This document shows, piece after piece, positions 22,834-33,204 of a DNA stretch of 64,000 bases. The number at the start of each line of letters is the position of its first letter. Positions within the stretch are counted from its first letter, which is position 1. The notes beneath the pieces were generated by a model. That model searched no databases and was not told where the DNA came from. It saw nothing but the letters and a program-made list of their open reading frames with translations. The DNA comes from Macrosoma leucophasiata (Eukaryota; Arthropoda; Insecta; Lepidoptera; Hedylidae), in assembly GCA_036365455.1 (NCBI GenBank), contig JAWQUS010000022.1:4092001-4156000 (forward strand). Reading direction: 5' to 3'. The translations under genes were made by a program, and so were the position numbers.

Positions 22834-22965
22834 AAACTAAAAAGGCTATTACACGACACGGTATCCAGGGTCCGGCAGAAAGGGTGGACGTGGCCGCGCG
22901 CCGGGTTGCCGTTTATTACACTATCCGGTCGACAGGGCCCTAACTCAGAGAAGAGGACAAGGTAA
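22834..22965 (+). mobile_element. Half of a MITE G element
   Basis: Matches the terminal region of the TIR element at 42727-42961: aaaggctattacacgacacg, agggtccggcagaaaggg and cactatccggtcgac. The other half is absent. Confidence 0.6.
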
Positions 22966-22999
22966 TTTCGAGCGGCAAGGAAACGTCCAATAGCCTGAC

Positions 23000-24340
23000 G
23001 CGCTGCGGTGTGTCCTTTTTATGCCCCGCCAATGGTGTGTCGATTTACGTAAATATTTTTTTTTGCTTTTTAAGTATGAGTGAAAGAGGAGAGAACAAAC
23101 AATTAGACAGTAAAAAAAAGGGAAAATAGAGGGATACGTGTGTTTTATGAGTATTCACTTCACTTACCATCAATGTGAACTATATGCTTGTTTACCTGTT
23201 CATGACATAAAAAAGACAGCGAAGCGATTCAAATGCCATGCAATGAGTCACGACGAATCACGACCAGTCAGCAGAATTCAGTCTCTGGTGGCTTACACAC
23301 TATTTTTTTTTTTGTCACACAGCCAAAACAACTTTGGTCTCCATAGATGGTACATTTGCGCAGTGTAGTCACAGCATTTAGAAGTAAATGACGGTATTCT
23401 TTCTTTGTTCAACCTATTCTGTTAAAAAGGAAGAGAGCGATTCTTTGTCCTGAGTCACACTCACAATTAACCGACTCAAACAACCTGAACAAAGGTCTTG
23501 GCAATTGAAACAGGTCATTCAATGAACAACCTGAACTTAGTTAATACAAAATTTCACAATAAAATCGATATAGCGAAGTGACACTTAAAAGCGCAACCGA
23601 AGGAAATACCTCCGTCTCTTGCTAACACAGGTAAAATTATTGAAATGAAGAAGACGGGTAAGTGCTCATTAGGCATTCAGAATGAAATCCAATCATAATA
23701 GACCGTGGGGATGGTTTCATGCAATAAGGTCATTTCGTTTTATTATTGTTATAAATTTTTTATTCATTTTTCTTTGTACATCTTAAAGAATTTGCCAACT
23801 AGGTGAAAGTTCTTGTTATTTGTTTTGTTTTTGTAGACTACAAGGGGGATTTTTCGATATATCGAAAATCGAATATTTCGTTATAAATATTTTTAGTTGT
23901 CACTCATATTTTCGCTCTTTGTACGATTGCCGCTACTTCGTCAATTTCCTCACTACCCGAAGGTTGACTGATAGATAACGCCTAGTGGCGTTAAGTCCGC
24001 CTTATGTATAATTTCTGTGCATAAAAGAATAAATAAATAAATAAAGTGGGTACCATTGCCCCCCATTGCAAGAGACCCCTTTAATACAATATCTGTCACA
24101 TCTGTCTGTCTGTTTCCAAGAAAGATTTCGGTAAGAAGTTTATTCCAGAATTGGTACGGCGAGAGTAAAAAAAGTACGAATCGGACTCTTAACGGATTGG
24201 TAGGATGTACAAAAAATTACATTAGAACCAGATCAAACAGTTCAGCAAAGCTAAAGATACGTAAATCGATATCAACATAGGAAGGTATACAACTGTTCCT
24301 TTCATCCTTCAACCTATAATAACTAATACAGGAATAAAAA
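23000..24340. other. No supported gene or named repeat
   Basis: AT-rich. Contains a perfect palindrome ttttcgatatatcgaaaa near 23850 and a short piece near SINE A (ttaccatcaatgtgaac) at 23160-23210. Confidence 0.4.
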
Positions 24341-24354
24341 TCCTTTGCAGTAGT

Positions 24355-24497
24355 TATCACGGGACCATACAATACATTACTATCATTACTATCTAACCGG
24401 AACACGGTACTGAACTTTACGATTTGACGGCAGATAAAATTAGGTAATGCAATTGTAACTATGGCCTTGAGCCCTACCACTGGAGCTATCGCTATTA
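24355..24497 (-). repeat. SINE A 5' part, diverged
   Basis: Contains ctatctaaccggaacacgg and ccctaccactggagct in reverse orientation. Confidence 0.55.
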
Positions 24498-24999
24498 CAT
24501 GACGTCTAAAGCCCTATTCAGACCTGCGAGTTATTCACTACTGACGGGAAGTGGAATGCCGCTACCGTAGGCGGTAGCGGATAACGCTCAGGGGTGCGGC
24601 CGACTATCGAAATTGCTGTCGTCATTGTCATTGCTGTTAAATTTTTGTGTCGATTTATAGCTCCCTTAAAAGCAGTGATAATCTGATTGATGTTCTTGCT
24701 TTCGTATGTGATGTACAAGATCAAAATAGAATCAAATTGAAAACATCCGACAGCGGGTTGAAAAGAAAAAGAAAAGAAAAGAAAACATTTATTTGGACAG
24801 CACAGAGACATGACGATACATATTGCCAAACGATTGATACACAGGTACAATTAAACAAAAAGCAAAAACAATAACAATTAAAAAAGAAAAACAAAGAGAT
24901 TAAGTCTCACGGCTGGTCCAAATGGGAGCCCAGATCAGCTTCATGTCAAGTCGATCACATCAATCGACTTGACGCTGATTTTCATCTGGGACCCTGGTG

Positions 25000-25145
25000 T
25001 TTCGGGTGTGGTGGGTTGGCCACTAACCCACCACCCACCTCCACCAATCCGCATTGGAGACGTGGTGGAGTAAGCTCCAGGCCTCCCCCCAAAAAAGGGG
25101 AGAGACTCGTGCCCAGCAGTGGGACGTATAATGGGTTGCCATTAT
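25000..25145 (+). repeat. SINE C, head-truncated
   Basis: Tail half only: gggttggccactaaccc, caggcctcccccc, gcccagcagtgggacgtata. Confidence 0.7.
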
Positions 25146-25199
25146 AATACAAGCAATAACGGTAGATTATTTAGATGGAAATTTATTATAGATTGCATT

Positions 25200-25563
25200 T
25201 TTCAATAGAAATGCGCGTGGCCCCGCGGCTGGTGTAGATCGGAAGCGATCTACTCAGTTAAGCGATACGGGCGTGGTCGGGTGTGTGATGGGTGACCGCT
25301 AGTGGCAAATTAAAATGCGCGTTTCAGTGCTTCGGAGGGCACGTTAAGCCGTCGGTTGGTCCCGGTTGCTATCGATAGATAGCAGTCGTTAAACCTTGTC
25401 GGAGGCCTTATGGGCGGTTTGAAAACATCCGACAGCGGGTTGGCCACTAACCCGTATCTCCACCAACTCGCATTGGAGCAGCGTGGTGGAGTAAGCGCCA
25501 GGCCTCCTACTAAGAAGGGGAGAGACTCGTGCGCAGCAGTGGGACGTATCGTATCATTGTTTC
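25200..25563 (+). repeat. SINE C with intact 5S rRNA-like head
   Basis: The head at about 25215-25305 reads cagttaagcgatacgggcg, ggtcggg and gatgggtgaccgc in order. These correspond to box A (AGTTAAGC), the intermediate element and box C (GATGGGTGACCGC) of the 5S rRNA internal control region at nearly the right spacing. The body and tail follow as in other copies. An RNA polymerase III transcript is implied. Confidence 0.75.
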
Positions 25564-25719
25564 CATTATTATTATATTCTTATTTAGATGCTTGTTATTT
25601 ACGAGTAGTTAAAGTAAACATTGACATGAAAATTTGACAGCAATGACAATGGCCACAGCAATGTCGATAGGCGGTCGCACCCCATGTCTGAATAAGGCTT
25701 AAAGTGGAAGACAGTAGCT

Positions 25720-26060
25720 CATTAAAGAAAAACACCCACGAAAGAAACATTGAATGTCTCGAATTCAGAAATGTCTTTCGGAAAACAGCCCCGAGCCAAC
25801 TAAACGTTGCTTTACCTGGTTAAAATAATTCTAGTCCATTTTCAGTTAATTAAGTGACATGTTTCAACAATGTCTAATGTTATTTCTTGGGTAGGGAAAT
25901 CTTGTGCAATCTTTATTTTAACTTGTAATTTCCGAGCTGAATTTCTAACAATTCTTAGTCTAAAATTGTTTTAATATCCTTTTAGAGGTTTTAATTGTCT
26001 TTGTTTTGCTATGAAGTAAAAATAGATGAATAGGAGGCTGTATTTTTAAGTTTAGAAAAA
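25720..26060. other. AT-rich sequence, nothing recognised
   Basis: No gene or repeat family I can name. Confidence 0.4.
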
Positions 26061-26064
26061 AGGA

Positions 26065-26420
26065 TTTTACTAGAAATATTATATTAGATAAGTAGTTTTA
26101 CGCAAAGTTCATTGCACTTTGAAATTTTGGCTGTCCCTCAATACTGAACATCGTTTTTACTTTAGAAATTAAAGAAAAAACGGAAAGAGTAATTTGACTT
26201 CGGGCAGGAATCGAACCTGCGTCCCCAAGATAACCAACCAGTCCAGCCGCTTTACCACTAAGCTACCGAAGTCCCGTCGCGGCTGGACTGGTTATCTTGA
26301 GAACGCAGGTTCGATTCCTGCCCGAAGTCAAATTACTCTTTCCGTTTTTTCTTTAATTTCTAAAGTAAAACGATGTTCAGTATTGAGTAAAACTACTTAT
26401 CTAATATAATATTTCTATCA
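26065..26420. repeat. Long palindrome with tRNA-like heads on both arms (family F)
   Basis: The left arm holds a full minus-strand tRNA-like sequence (B box complement ggaatcgaacc at about 26208). The right arm repeats it on the plus strand, beginning at cgcggctggactgg, about 20 bases into the head. Matching continues outward through aaattaaagaaaaaacgg to tagaaatattatattaga, with one 38-bp extra segment in the left arm (about 26102-26138). The two heads point away from each other. Confidence 0.8.
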
Positions 26421-26519
26421 AATTTTTCTTTCTGTTTTTTCTTTAATTTCTAAAGTTCACTCGCGTATGTTATTGCGAAAAATAAATATTAAAATAGTTT
26501 TTACTTTTATTTTGTGTTA

Positions 26520-26935
26520 TCAGGTTGACAGACAAGCAGACGGGCCACCTGATGCAAAGTGATCACCGTCGCCTATGAACATTTGCATCACCAGGAGAGT
26601 TGCCAACGCGCTGCCAGCCAAGGACTTTATTGACGCCATTTTTGAAGAACCCCATATTGTAGAATCGAGGTATCACCTCAGAGGGAAGTTCGTTCCACAA
26701 TTTACACATTCTGGGCAGGAACGAACGTGATCACCGCACTGTTGAGCACTGCCAGGTGTCCAGTCGGTGAGGGTGGAACTTCTCTCTTCGGCGGGTAGTA
26801 CGGTGTAGGAAAAGAGACGGTGGCACCATGTCGAACAGTTCAGCAGAGCACTCACCATTGTAGAGACGGTATAACACGCAATTTCCAAAAATACTGTCTG
26901 TACCCGAATCGAGGCAGGTGTTTTTTTAAGCTATT
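26520..26935 (-). pseudogene. Non-LTR retrotransposon pol, C-terminal fragment
   Basis: The minus strand encodes YNGECSAELFDM, HRTTRRREKFHPHRLDTWQC and LPRMCKLWNELPSEV with a stop and frame changes, the same C-terminal region as 13226-13555. It is inverted relative to that copy and slightly longer at the upstream end. Confidence 0.75.
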
Positions 26936-27071
26936 GATAGCTTCTATCGCGGGCCTTGAGCGCGGGGACCGAATTCAGAAATTCCGTAACGCAAAAAACC
27001 GGACGCTCCGGATTACAAATTTTAAACTCATTTAAAGAAAGTCATGTATAATTTCGCCGTCCGACCTCATG

Positions 27072-27448
27072 GGTAGCGTGGCCGAGCGGTCTAGGCGCCC
27101 AATCCCACCACACACACAACATCACCTTATTGCGAGTTAACCCGGGTTTCGCCACAGTCTGTGAAGCCTGACCGGCCTTTGACCACGACCTTTTTCGCAC
27201 GTTCTTGTCGTACGTGATCCACTTTTCATCACCAGTTATCAGCTTCTTCAAAAATGATTCGGTTACATTACGTCGTAATAAAGAATCACAAATGAGTACA
27301 CGGTTCATTAGGTTTCTTTCAGTGAGCTCGTGAGGTACCCAAATATCGCTTTTTTCAAATGCGCCAAAACTGTTTTGTGATCAATTCTCAATTCTGGTTT
27401 AAGGCACCAGTCTCTTCGGAGGCGTGGGTTCGAATCCCACCGCTGCCA
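27072..27448 (+). pseudogene. tRNA-Leu(AAG) gene split by a mariner fragment
   Basis: The 5' part (27072-27098) starts GGTAGCGTGGCCGAGCGG and covers the acceptor strand and D arm. The 3' part (27394-27448) starts CTGGTTTAAGGCACCAG, the anticodon arm with loop TTAAGGC and anticodon AAG. It continues with the long variable arm typical of Leu, a T arm with GGTTCGAATCC, and CGCTGCCA, whose seven bases pair with GGTAGCG. A T run at 27455-27459 would terminate Pol III. About 295 bp of mariner separate the halves between the D and anticodon arms, not at the 37/38 intron site, and one base of the D arm appears deleted. Confidence 0.85.
27099..27393 (-). pseudogene. mariner transposase, internal fragment
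   Basis: The minus strand encodes LRIDHKTVLAHLKKA, then TGDEKWITYDKN (first catalytic Asp), WSKAGQASQTVAKPGL and VMLCVWWDW. Both ends are cut inside the coding region, so no terminal inverted repeats are present and it cannot have moved here by normal cut-and-paste as this piece. It may be a deletion remnant or filler DNA. Confidence 0.8.
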
Positions 27449-27499
27449 AGATTGTTTTTGTTCATTTTTTTTATTGTTTGTTTTTCCATTCAATATATA

Positions 27500-28240
27500 A
27501 AAAGTGGTAATATTAATAGAAAATTATTGTTTCATTTTGTTTTGCATAATTTTAGATAATTATGTTAATGCAATAGCTTTACCGCGGCAGTCCCCGAGTG
27601 CCACACGTCTTTTTATTCTGGTTTCTGTGGACCCCCGTCCTTTGCTAAATTTATATGATTAAAATTAATATCTTAGAAAAAAATCTAACTTGCACGTGTA
27701 ACGTGAACGCGACGTTTAATATGATAATACGCGAGATTAATTCAAAAACTAGTTTTATTTCAATGAGTGTAGCTCGCGAATACCTAAGAACATTTTTGAA
27801 TTTTTTTTCGTAAATCATTTGGCAGATCTACTATATCCGGGTCAGCTAGTTAAAATATATGTGAAAGTAACTCTGCCCGGTCTGCTACACTTTGACGACC
27901 AAACCGCTGAACCGTTTCTGATGAAATTCAACAAAGATATAGTTTGAATACCGAGAAAAGACAAAAGGTACTTTTTATGCTGAAACTAAAGTACATGGGG
28001 ACGAAGTCAGTTAGTGAAAAATAATTCGTATTACAATAGATATCGTAACATACTGATGCAATGTTACATAAACCGGCCCATCTCGGCAATACGATTAACA
28101 GCTTTGACGAGAGAATGTGATTACATCTAATAATAAAACGTACGTTACGTTGTACGTTCACACGGGACATAATTGGGGTAATAATTGATTTAATAAAGTC
28201 CTTTGTGAAACGTAGGTATGGCTAGTACTGAGTTATTACT
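27500..28240. other. AT-rich sequence with a Helitron-like end
   Basis: The phrase gggtcagctag before T at 27840-27849 looks like a Helitron 3' end. No gene is supported. Confidence 0.4.
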
Positions 28241-28252
28241 TTAGGTATAACT

Positions 28253-28817
28253 AACTGTCCCCGTGACTTCGTCCGCGTGAGAATTTATGATTGTTCAGTA
28301 TCTACCCGGACGAAGTCGTGGGCGAAGCTAGTATAAAAGTAGCCTAAGTTACTCCTTATCACATCAGCTATCTGCCAGTGAAAGTTCCGTCAAAATCGGT
28401 CCAGCCGTTCCCAAGATTAGCCCCGCCAAACAGACAGACAAACAAAAATGGTAAAAAAAGTTGTTTTGGTATATGTACCGTACCGTGTGTGTATGTATAT
28501 ACGTGTAGCGTCCACTACATTAAGGCGCCAACTAGTGGAACACAGATGAAACCTCACAGTACTTGTCTAGTACGATAGATGGCGTGCATTCGAATTACAT
28601 CGCACATGCGAAGATTTCTCAAGAGTTGGCATATATACAACTTCCCAACGTCAATCGTTGGGCCGCGGCCCGCCAGGCGCTACCACCTCGCCTGGTCGGA
28701 GGATCCTCCCTTTACGTCAGAGGAACACTTCCACCCGTTCCTCCACATACGCATTGAGTAAAAAGGGGTTATTTTAATATTACAAACAGACACTCCAATT
28801 CTATTTATTTGTATAGA
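28253..28817 (-). mobile_element. Helitron-like element split by a solo-LTR candidate
   Basis: Shares ends and interior with 2990-3279 and 46118-46398 (gacttcgtccgcgtgag, cggtccagccgttccc, cagacactccaatt). It is interrupted at 28504-28747. Confidence 0.6.
28504..28747. mobile_element. Candidate solo LTR (244 bp)
   Basis: Starts TGTAGCGTCC and ends CCTCCACA, so it has the TG...CA form of an LTR. It is flanked by TACG on both sides (28500-28503 and 28748-28751), and removing it rejoins the surrounding repeat as seen at 3190-3240. A TATA-like atatatac lies near 28630. No second LTR or internal region is present. The strand and superfamily are unknown; a 4-bp duplication fits Gypsy or Copia better than BEL. 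Confidence 0.55.
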
Positions 28818-28829
28818 TTAGGATTGCTA

Positions 28830-29375
28830 ATAGCGATGCCCGCCTTGAGGTCAATATACAGAGTAGACACCGGTTCCGTTTTTAAATTGATTTGACAGAT
28901 ATTTTGTATGACATTTTCACGTCAGCTGTCATGTTACTATGGGCAAGTGTAATCAAGATAAAGTTAGAACTAAAAAATGTATTATTAACTACAATTTAAG
29001 TATAGCTTTTTGAAAATGTATCTTTAATTTTTTTTTAAATATATATCTAATGCATAGATTTGTTATCTACTTCTAATGTAATTTAGTGTAGGGTTGATCT
29101 TGACAGCCGGTTCCAATGTTCCTACCAAAATTGAAGAATTGTAACCGGCTGACCAGATCAAGTCTTATTAACAGCTATGGTAGGTACATATAGTATAGAA
29201 CTGAGTTTTACCTTGCCAACAAACTGCTTCGTCGGTTTGGTGAGATTTTAGTTTATAAGTTTACTTGATTATGTATCTGTGGAAAATTAATAAAAAAAAA
29301 GTGTATAAAAAAAAAGGAATTTTTTGATAGGCATCTTAGTGGATATTCTCTAGTAGATTATAAATATGCGTAAGG
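28830..29375. other. AT-rich sequence, nothing recognised
   Basis: No gene or repeat family I can name. Confidence 0.4.
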
Positions 29376-29379
29376 GAAA

Positions 29380-29550
29380 ATAGCTTGGAGAGAAGAATGT
29401 TGAGGGGAAAAGGGCAAGAGGCCGATCTCCAACCAGATGGTCTGACCAGCTCAAGGACAACCCAGCATCGGTTTTTTACACCACGGTGCAAATGGCCGCA
29501 GACCAGAGCCGATGGAGACATTTCGTCCGATCGAGAGTGATGCCAGGATG
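29380..29550 (+). pseudogene. RTE-like LINE pol C-terminal fragment
   Basis: The plus strand reads NVEGKRARGRSPTRWSDQLK and MAADQSRWRHFVRSRVMPG before a stop, the end of RTE/Jockey-like lepidopteran pol proteins. A (GA)n tract follows at 29581-29598, probably the 3' tail. Confidence 0.65.
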
Positions 29551-29749
29551 ATCACGATCCTCAGCCATGAGGGAACGACCAGAGAGAGAGAGAGAGATAA
29601 ATATGCGTAAAAATTGGGTTTGCAACATATCCGGATGAACGAAATGATTCTGCAGTGGGATCTTAACCTATTAGTGGTGGATTTGGTAAAACCTCCTTTA
29701 CTGAAATGGGGGTAGACATCAAAAAAGTAATATTTTCTACAACCTTTTA

Positions 29750-29912
29750 ATGCATGGCCTTGTAATTTCCGGCACAGAGGCATAACACCTTAGGCCTCAG
29801 GAGTGGTAACTCATTGGCATTTTGACCTCGGTCTTTGTGTGGGTGTCTATAGGCAGTCATCACTTAACATCAATGTGAACTGCAAGCTTGTTTGCCACTT
29901 CCATTACATTAA
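29750..29912 (+). repeat. SINE A 3' half
   Basis: From taatttccggcacagagg to ccattacattaaaaaaaa. It is inserted in the left copy of the duplication 29700-32105; the right copy (31868 onward) lacks it. Confidence 0.7.
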
Positions 29913-30477
29913 AAAAAACCACCAATCTTATTCGTTCCACGTTCCATCCCCGTAGCATGCTACCATTCACATCGCGGCGAATAAACATTCATTTTCATAA
30001 TCGAACTAGCTGTTGCCCGCGGCTTCGCCCACGTGGATGTCGTTTTATAAATAATTTAAATTATACAATCCCATGGAAATGTCCTAATCAAGTTTCCCGT
30101 CGCGTATCTTTTTTTTATGTTACCTATATGTGGAGTACTTAATCACGTCTATAACTTCAAAAATCTCTGTTTTATTTTAACCCCTTATATTTGAAAGTTT
30201 AGGGGTGATTTTGACAAAATTCTGATACACGTACCTATTTTTTTATTCCTAACAGAAAGACTGGAACATCACTTTTCAAGTCTCTAAATTAGAAACTACC
30301 AAAAATCCCACACAAATTTTAACCTCAATTCCATACAAACAGTACCCTTCCATTTTTCATCTAGGAGGATATTTTGTCCATTTTACTTAAACAGATTATT
30401 TTTACTATTCCTAATCATGAGCCTGTATACCAATTTTTATACTGTTTAGTTCAGGAATGAGAAACTTTCCATAACGG

Positions 30478-30618
30478 TACGGCCCTGTAATTTCCGACAC
30501 AGAGGCGTAACACCTTAGGCCTTAGGAGTGGTAACGCATATGCATTTTGACCTTGGTCTTTGTGTAAGTGTCTATAGGCTGCAGTCATCACTTAACATCA
30601 ATGTGAATTGCATGCAAC
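30478..30618 (+). repeat. SINE A 3' half inside the Helitron
   Basis: From ccctgtaatttccgacacag to catcaatgtgaattgcatg, without the A-rich tail. Confidence 0.65.
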
Positions 30619-30709
30619 TTTCTACCTTGAAAATTGTGGAATGCTCCCTACATATTGCCACCCCCTATGACAGGTGGTGGGGCAGATTTCCAAAAAAAAT
30701 TTAATATCA

Positions 30710-31195
30710 AGTAAACGTTGTTTTTTTAGTATCAAAGAGGCCTCATACCAATTTTTGGCTTTCCATCTTGAACACTGCGGAAAGCCCAATACAAATTTCA
30801 CACCCTCCTTTAAGGGGATGGTGGTAGATAAAATAAAAAATATGTATTTATTGCTTGTCAGACTTATAGAGTTCGCATACCGAGTTTTAACTTTCTACCT
30901 TGAAAATTGTGGAATGCTCCATACAAATTTCCACCAAGAAAATTAAATATCAAGTAAACGTTTTTTTAGTAACAAAGAGGCCGCATACCAATTTTTGGCT
31001 TTCCAGCTTGAACACTGCCGTAAAGCCCAATACCTTCAAATTTCATCCCCCGTATTAAAGGGATGGAGGCAGATTTCTAAAAAAAAAATGATGTACGTAT
31101 TGTTTGTTAAACTCAAAGAGTTCACATACCGACTTTTAACTTTCTATCTTGAAAATTGTAGGATGCTCCACACAAATTTCGACCCCCTATTTTAG
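30710..31195. repeat. Tandem duplication of about 242 bp inside the Helitron
   Basis: Two diverged direct copies beginning gtaaacgttgttttttta and gtaaacgtttttttagta, each containing accaatttttggctttcca and gaaaattgt.g.atgctcc-like text. This accounts for the two 66-90-codon plus-strand frames here. Confidence 0.7.
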
Positions 31196-32288
31196 GGGGA
31201 TGGGGATAATAAAAGGAGCCAAAAAGTAGCCTATGTTCTTTCTCAAAGTCAACTCTATCTCTGTACCAAATTTCATCAAAATCGGTTCACTCGTTTGGAC
31301 GTGAAAAGGTAACAGACAGACAGACAGACAGAGAGACAGACAGAGTTACTTTCACATTTATAATATAAGTAGGGATATCTCCCGTAAACGTCCCGTACGT
31401 AAAGAAGGTGGCTTCCGATTTTGAAATTAAATTATTACAATAATGCCACAGGTTTCGGGGGTAGCGAAAACAATTAGGCGGACAGACAGATTCAATTTGC
31501 TTTTGTGGAGTTCTTACCTTTGTGAGCGTCTGTGAACCGTTTTCTTATATCAATTCTTTTCTGTTCAATTTCTAGCTCAGAAGGTATAGGAGGGGGGTGG
31601 GGCAGGGGCAGAGAATGACCCGTCAATATTCTGGAAAAGCCTCTAAACTAATTTTATAATAAAATTTAAAAAAGTAAATTTTTGAAGTCTAGTCTTAGGG
31701 CAGACAAAATATTCTTTTTAATTCCTCAATTTGTTCCCCAAAAATAGACTCACCGCGGCCCAATATAGAGTTAGTGATCTGTACTGTACTTACTATCTTC
31801 TATAAATGTTTGGAAACCACTGGATTAGGTAATGGTACCTTTGGCGGAGTGGCTTTAAGAAAATAATATTTTCTAGAACCATCAATCTTATTCCTTCCAC
31901 TCTCGTAGCATGCTAGCAATCACATCGCGGCGAATAATCATTCATTTTCATAATCGAATATCTCCCCCCACGCCTCTAAAGAATGTTACTTCCGATTTTG
32001 AAATTAAATTATTAAAATAATGCCACAAGTTTCGGGGGTAGCGAAAACAATTAGGCGGACAGACAGATTCAATTTGCTTTTGTGGAGTTCTTACCTTTGT
32101 GAGACACGAGAGGGGAGAAGTCTAAAACGTCTGTGAACTGTTTTGTTATATCTTTAGAGTATCATTAGTATTAAGTTGTAACCAACTGAATACTAAAGAA
32201 AGTAAAGTTAAGTTTTTCATAAAACCGGTCAAGTATGAGTTGGATTCGCGTTCACAGGGTACATTTAACTAATTTCCTGGTTAATTTT

Positions 32289-32556
32289 ACTGGTGGTAGA
32301 AGCCCAGTGACGAACCAGGCACCACCGCATTACCTCATATACTTGCCGCTAAATGGTAGTGTTCAACACTATCGTGTTCCGGTCAGGTGGTAATGAACGG
32401 CCCTGTAATTTCCGGCTTAGAGGCATAACACCGTAGGCCTCAGGAGTGGTAATGCATCTGCAGCTTGGTCTTTGTATGGGTGTCTAGGCTGCAGTCATCA
32501 CTTAACATCAATGTGAACTGCATGTTTGTTTGCCACATCCATTAGGTACATAAAAA
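32289..32556 (+). repeat. SINE A, near full length
   Basis: From tactggtggtagaagccc to catgtttgtttgccacatcc. Confidence 0.7.
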
Positions 32557-32569
32557 TAAAATCCTATGT

Positions 32570-32762
32570 ATGTGTATCTTCACGCTAAGTCCCTTACGGG
32601 GTAGGCAGAGTGTAGAGCGCCAGATATTCCGGTCCTGACACACCTCTCGTGCTTCTTCCACATTCATAATTCTCTTCATACATCCACGCCGATACCTAAG
32701 CCTTTTGACCCCACCCTAAGACAACACTCGACCTATTTGGTCATGGTAGGTCAATCTTAGTA
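32570..32762 (-). pseudogene. LINE pol C-terminal fragment
   Basis: The reverse complement of the family at 5105-5345: gtctgccta-type AYP tail block ggggtaggcagagtgtagag, agatattccggtcctgacac and gtcatggtaggtcaatctta. Frame is not maintained. Confidence 0.55.
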
Positions 32763-32763
32763 G

Positions 32764-33202
32764 GCCCTGTAATTTCCGGCACACAGGCATAACACCTTAG
32801 GCCTCAGGAGTGGTCTTTGTGTGGGTGTCTATAGGCTGCAGTCATAGAGCAACACCGGAGGGGAGTAACCATATGCAGGCTTTCCCTTCTGTCAAAGCAC
32901 AGGCCCAAATGGGCCTATACCTGCCGCCTAGATGTTTAAATGTGTGCGTGAAATTGTTTCTGTATTTTGTTAAAAGTCAAGGTGTGCGTTTCGTAGTAAA
33001 AGACGATTTTTGTAGTGTGCGTGTGTGTCGCACGCATTTCCCCCCGCAAAAAATGACAGACTGTTTTGCATCGGTAATACACGCTATGGCTACTCCTCTC
33101 CGGTCCGCCGCGACCGGTGGGCCGCGTTGCTCTATGGCCTGCAGTCATCACTTAAGATCAGTGTGAACTACATGCTTGTTTGCCACTTTTATCTATAAAA
33201 AA
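32764..33202 (+). repeat. SINE A split by a hAT-like MITE D
   Basis: SINE A runs to ggctgcagt at 32842 and resumes at cctgcagtcatcactta after 33137. The repeated CTGCAGT block is the target duplication. Confidence 0.75.
32843..33137 (+). mobile_element. hAT-like MITE D
   Basis: Ends CATAGAGCAACACCGGAG and GTTGCTCTATG. Flanking 8-mers GCTGCAGT and CCTGCAGT agree at 7 of 8 bases. Confidence 0.8.
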
Positions 33203-33204
33203 AG

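Larger units (their letters stand above)
24509..25700. mobile_element. Foldback element with SINE C insertions
   Basis: Inverted ends: AAAGCCCTATTCAGAC on the left, the complement of AAGCCTTATTCAGACATG on the right, followed inward by a shared block (tgtcattgctgt / acagcaatgaca). A related foldback lies at 46850-47491. Two SINE C sequences occupy its middle. Confidence 0.65.
30006..31375 (-). mobile_element. 1370-bp Helitron with a matching empty site
   Basis: On the minus strand it starts TCCCTACTTATATTATAAAT and ends GCGAAGCCGCGGGCAACAGC followed by TAG. It sits between A (30005) and T (31376). The duplicate locus reads straight through at 31958/31959, which fixes the boundaries. The TC start, GC hairpin, CTAG end and A/T target are Helitron hallmarks. 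Inside are a SINE A (30478-30618) and a tandem duplication (30710-31195). No Rep/helicase is encoded, so it is non-autonomous. Confidence 0.8.
29700..32105. repeat. Local direct duplication, two arms about 1.9 kb apart
   Basis: The left arm is 29700-30005 plus 31376-31530; the right arm is about 31855-32105. Shared blocks include cacatcgcggcgaata, ttcattttcataatcgaa and gggggtagcgaaaacaatta. The left arm carries a SINE A and a Helitron that the right arm lacks, so the right arm serves as the empty site for both. Confidence 0.75.

Noticed and set aside
26190..26340. Two functional divergent tRNA genes
   Set aside because: The anticodon arm does not pair and one head lacks its first 20 bases; the same sequence recurs as an interspersed repeat at 1613 and 60207.
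32810..33166. 118-codon plus-strand frame
   Set aside because: It spans SINE A and MITE D sequence and stays open by chance; similar frames occur at other copies (10709, 49811).
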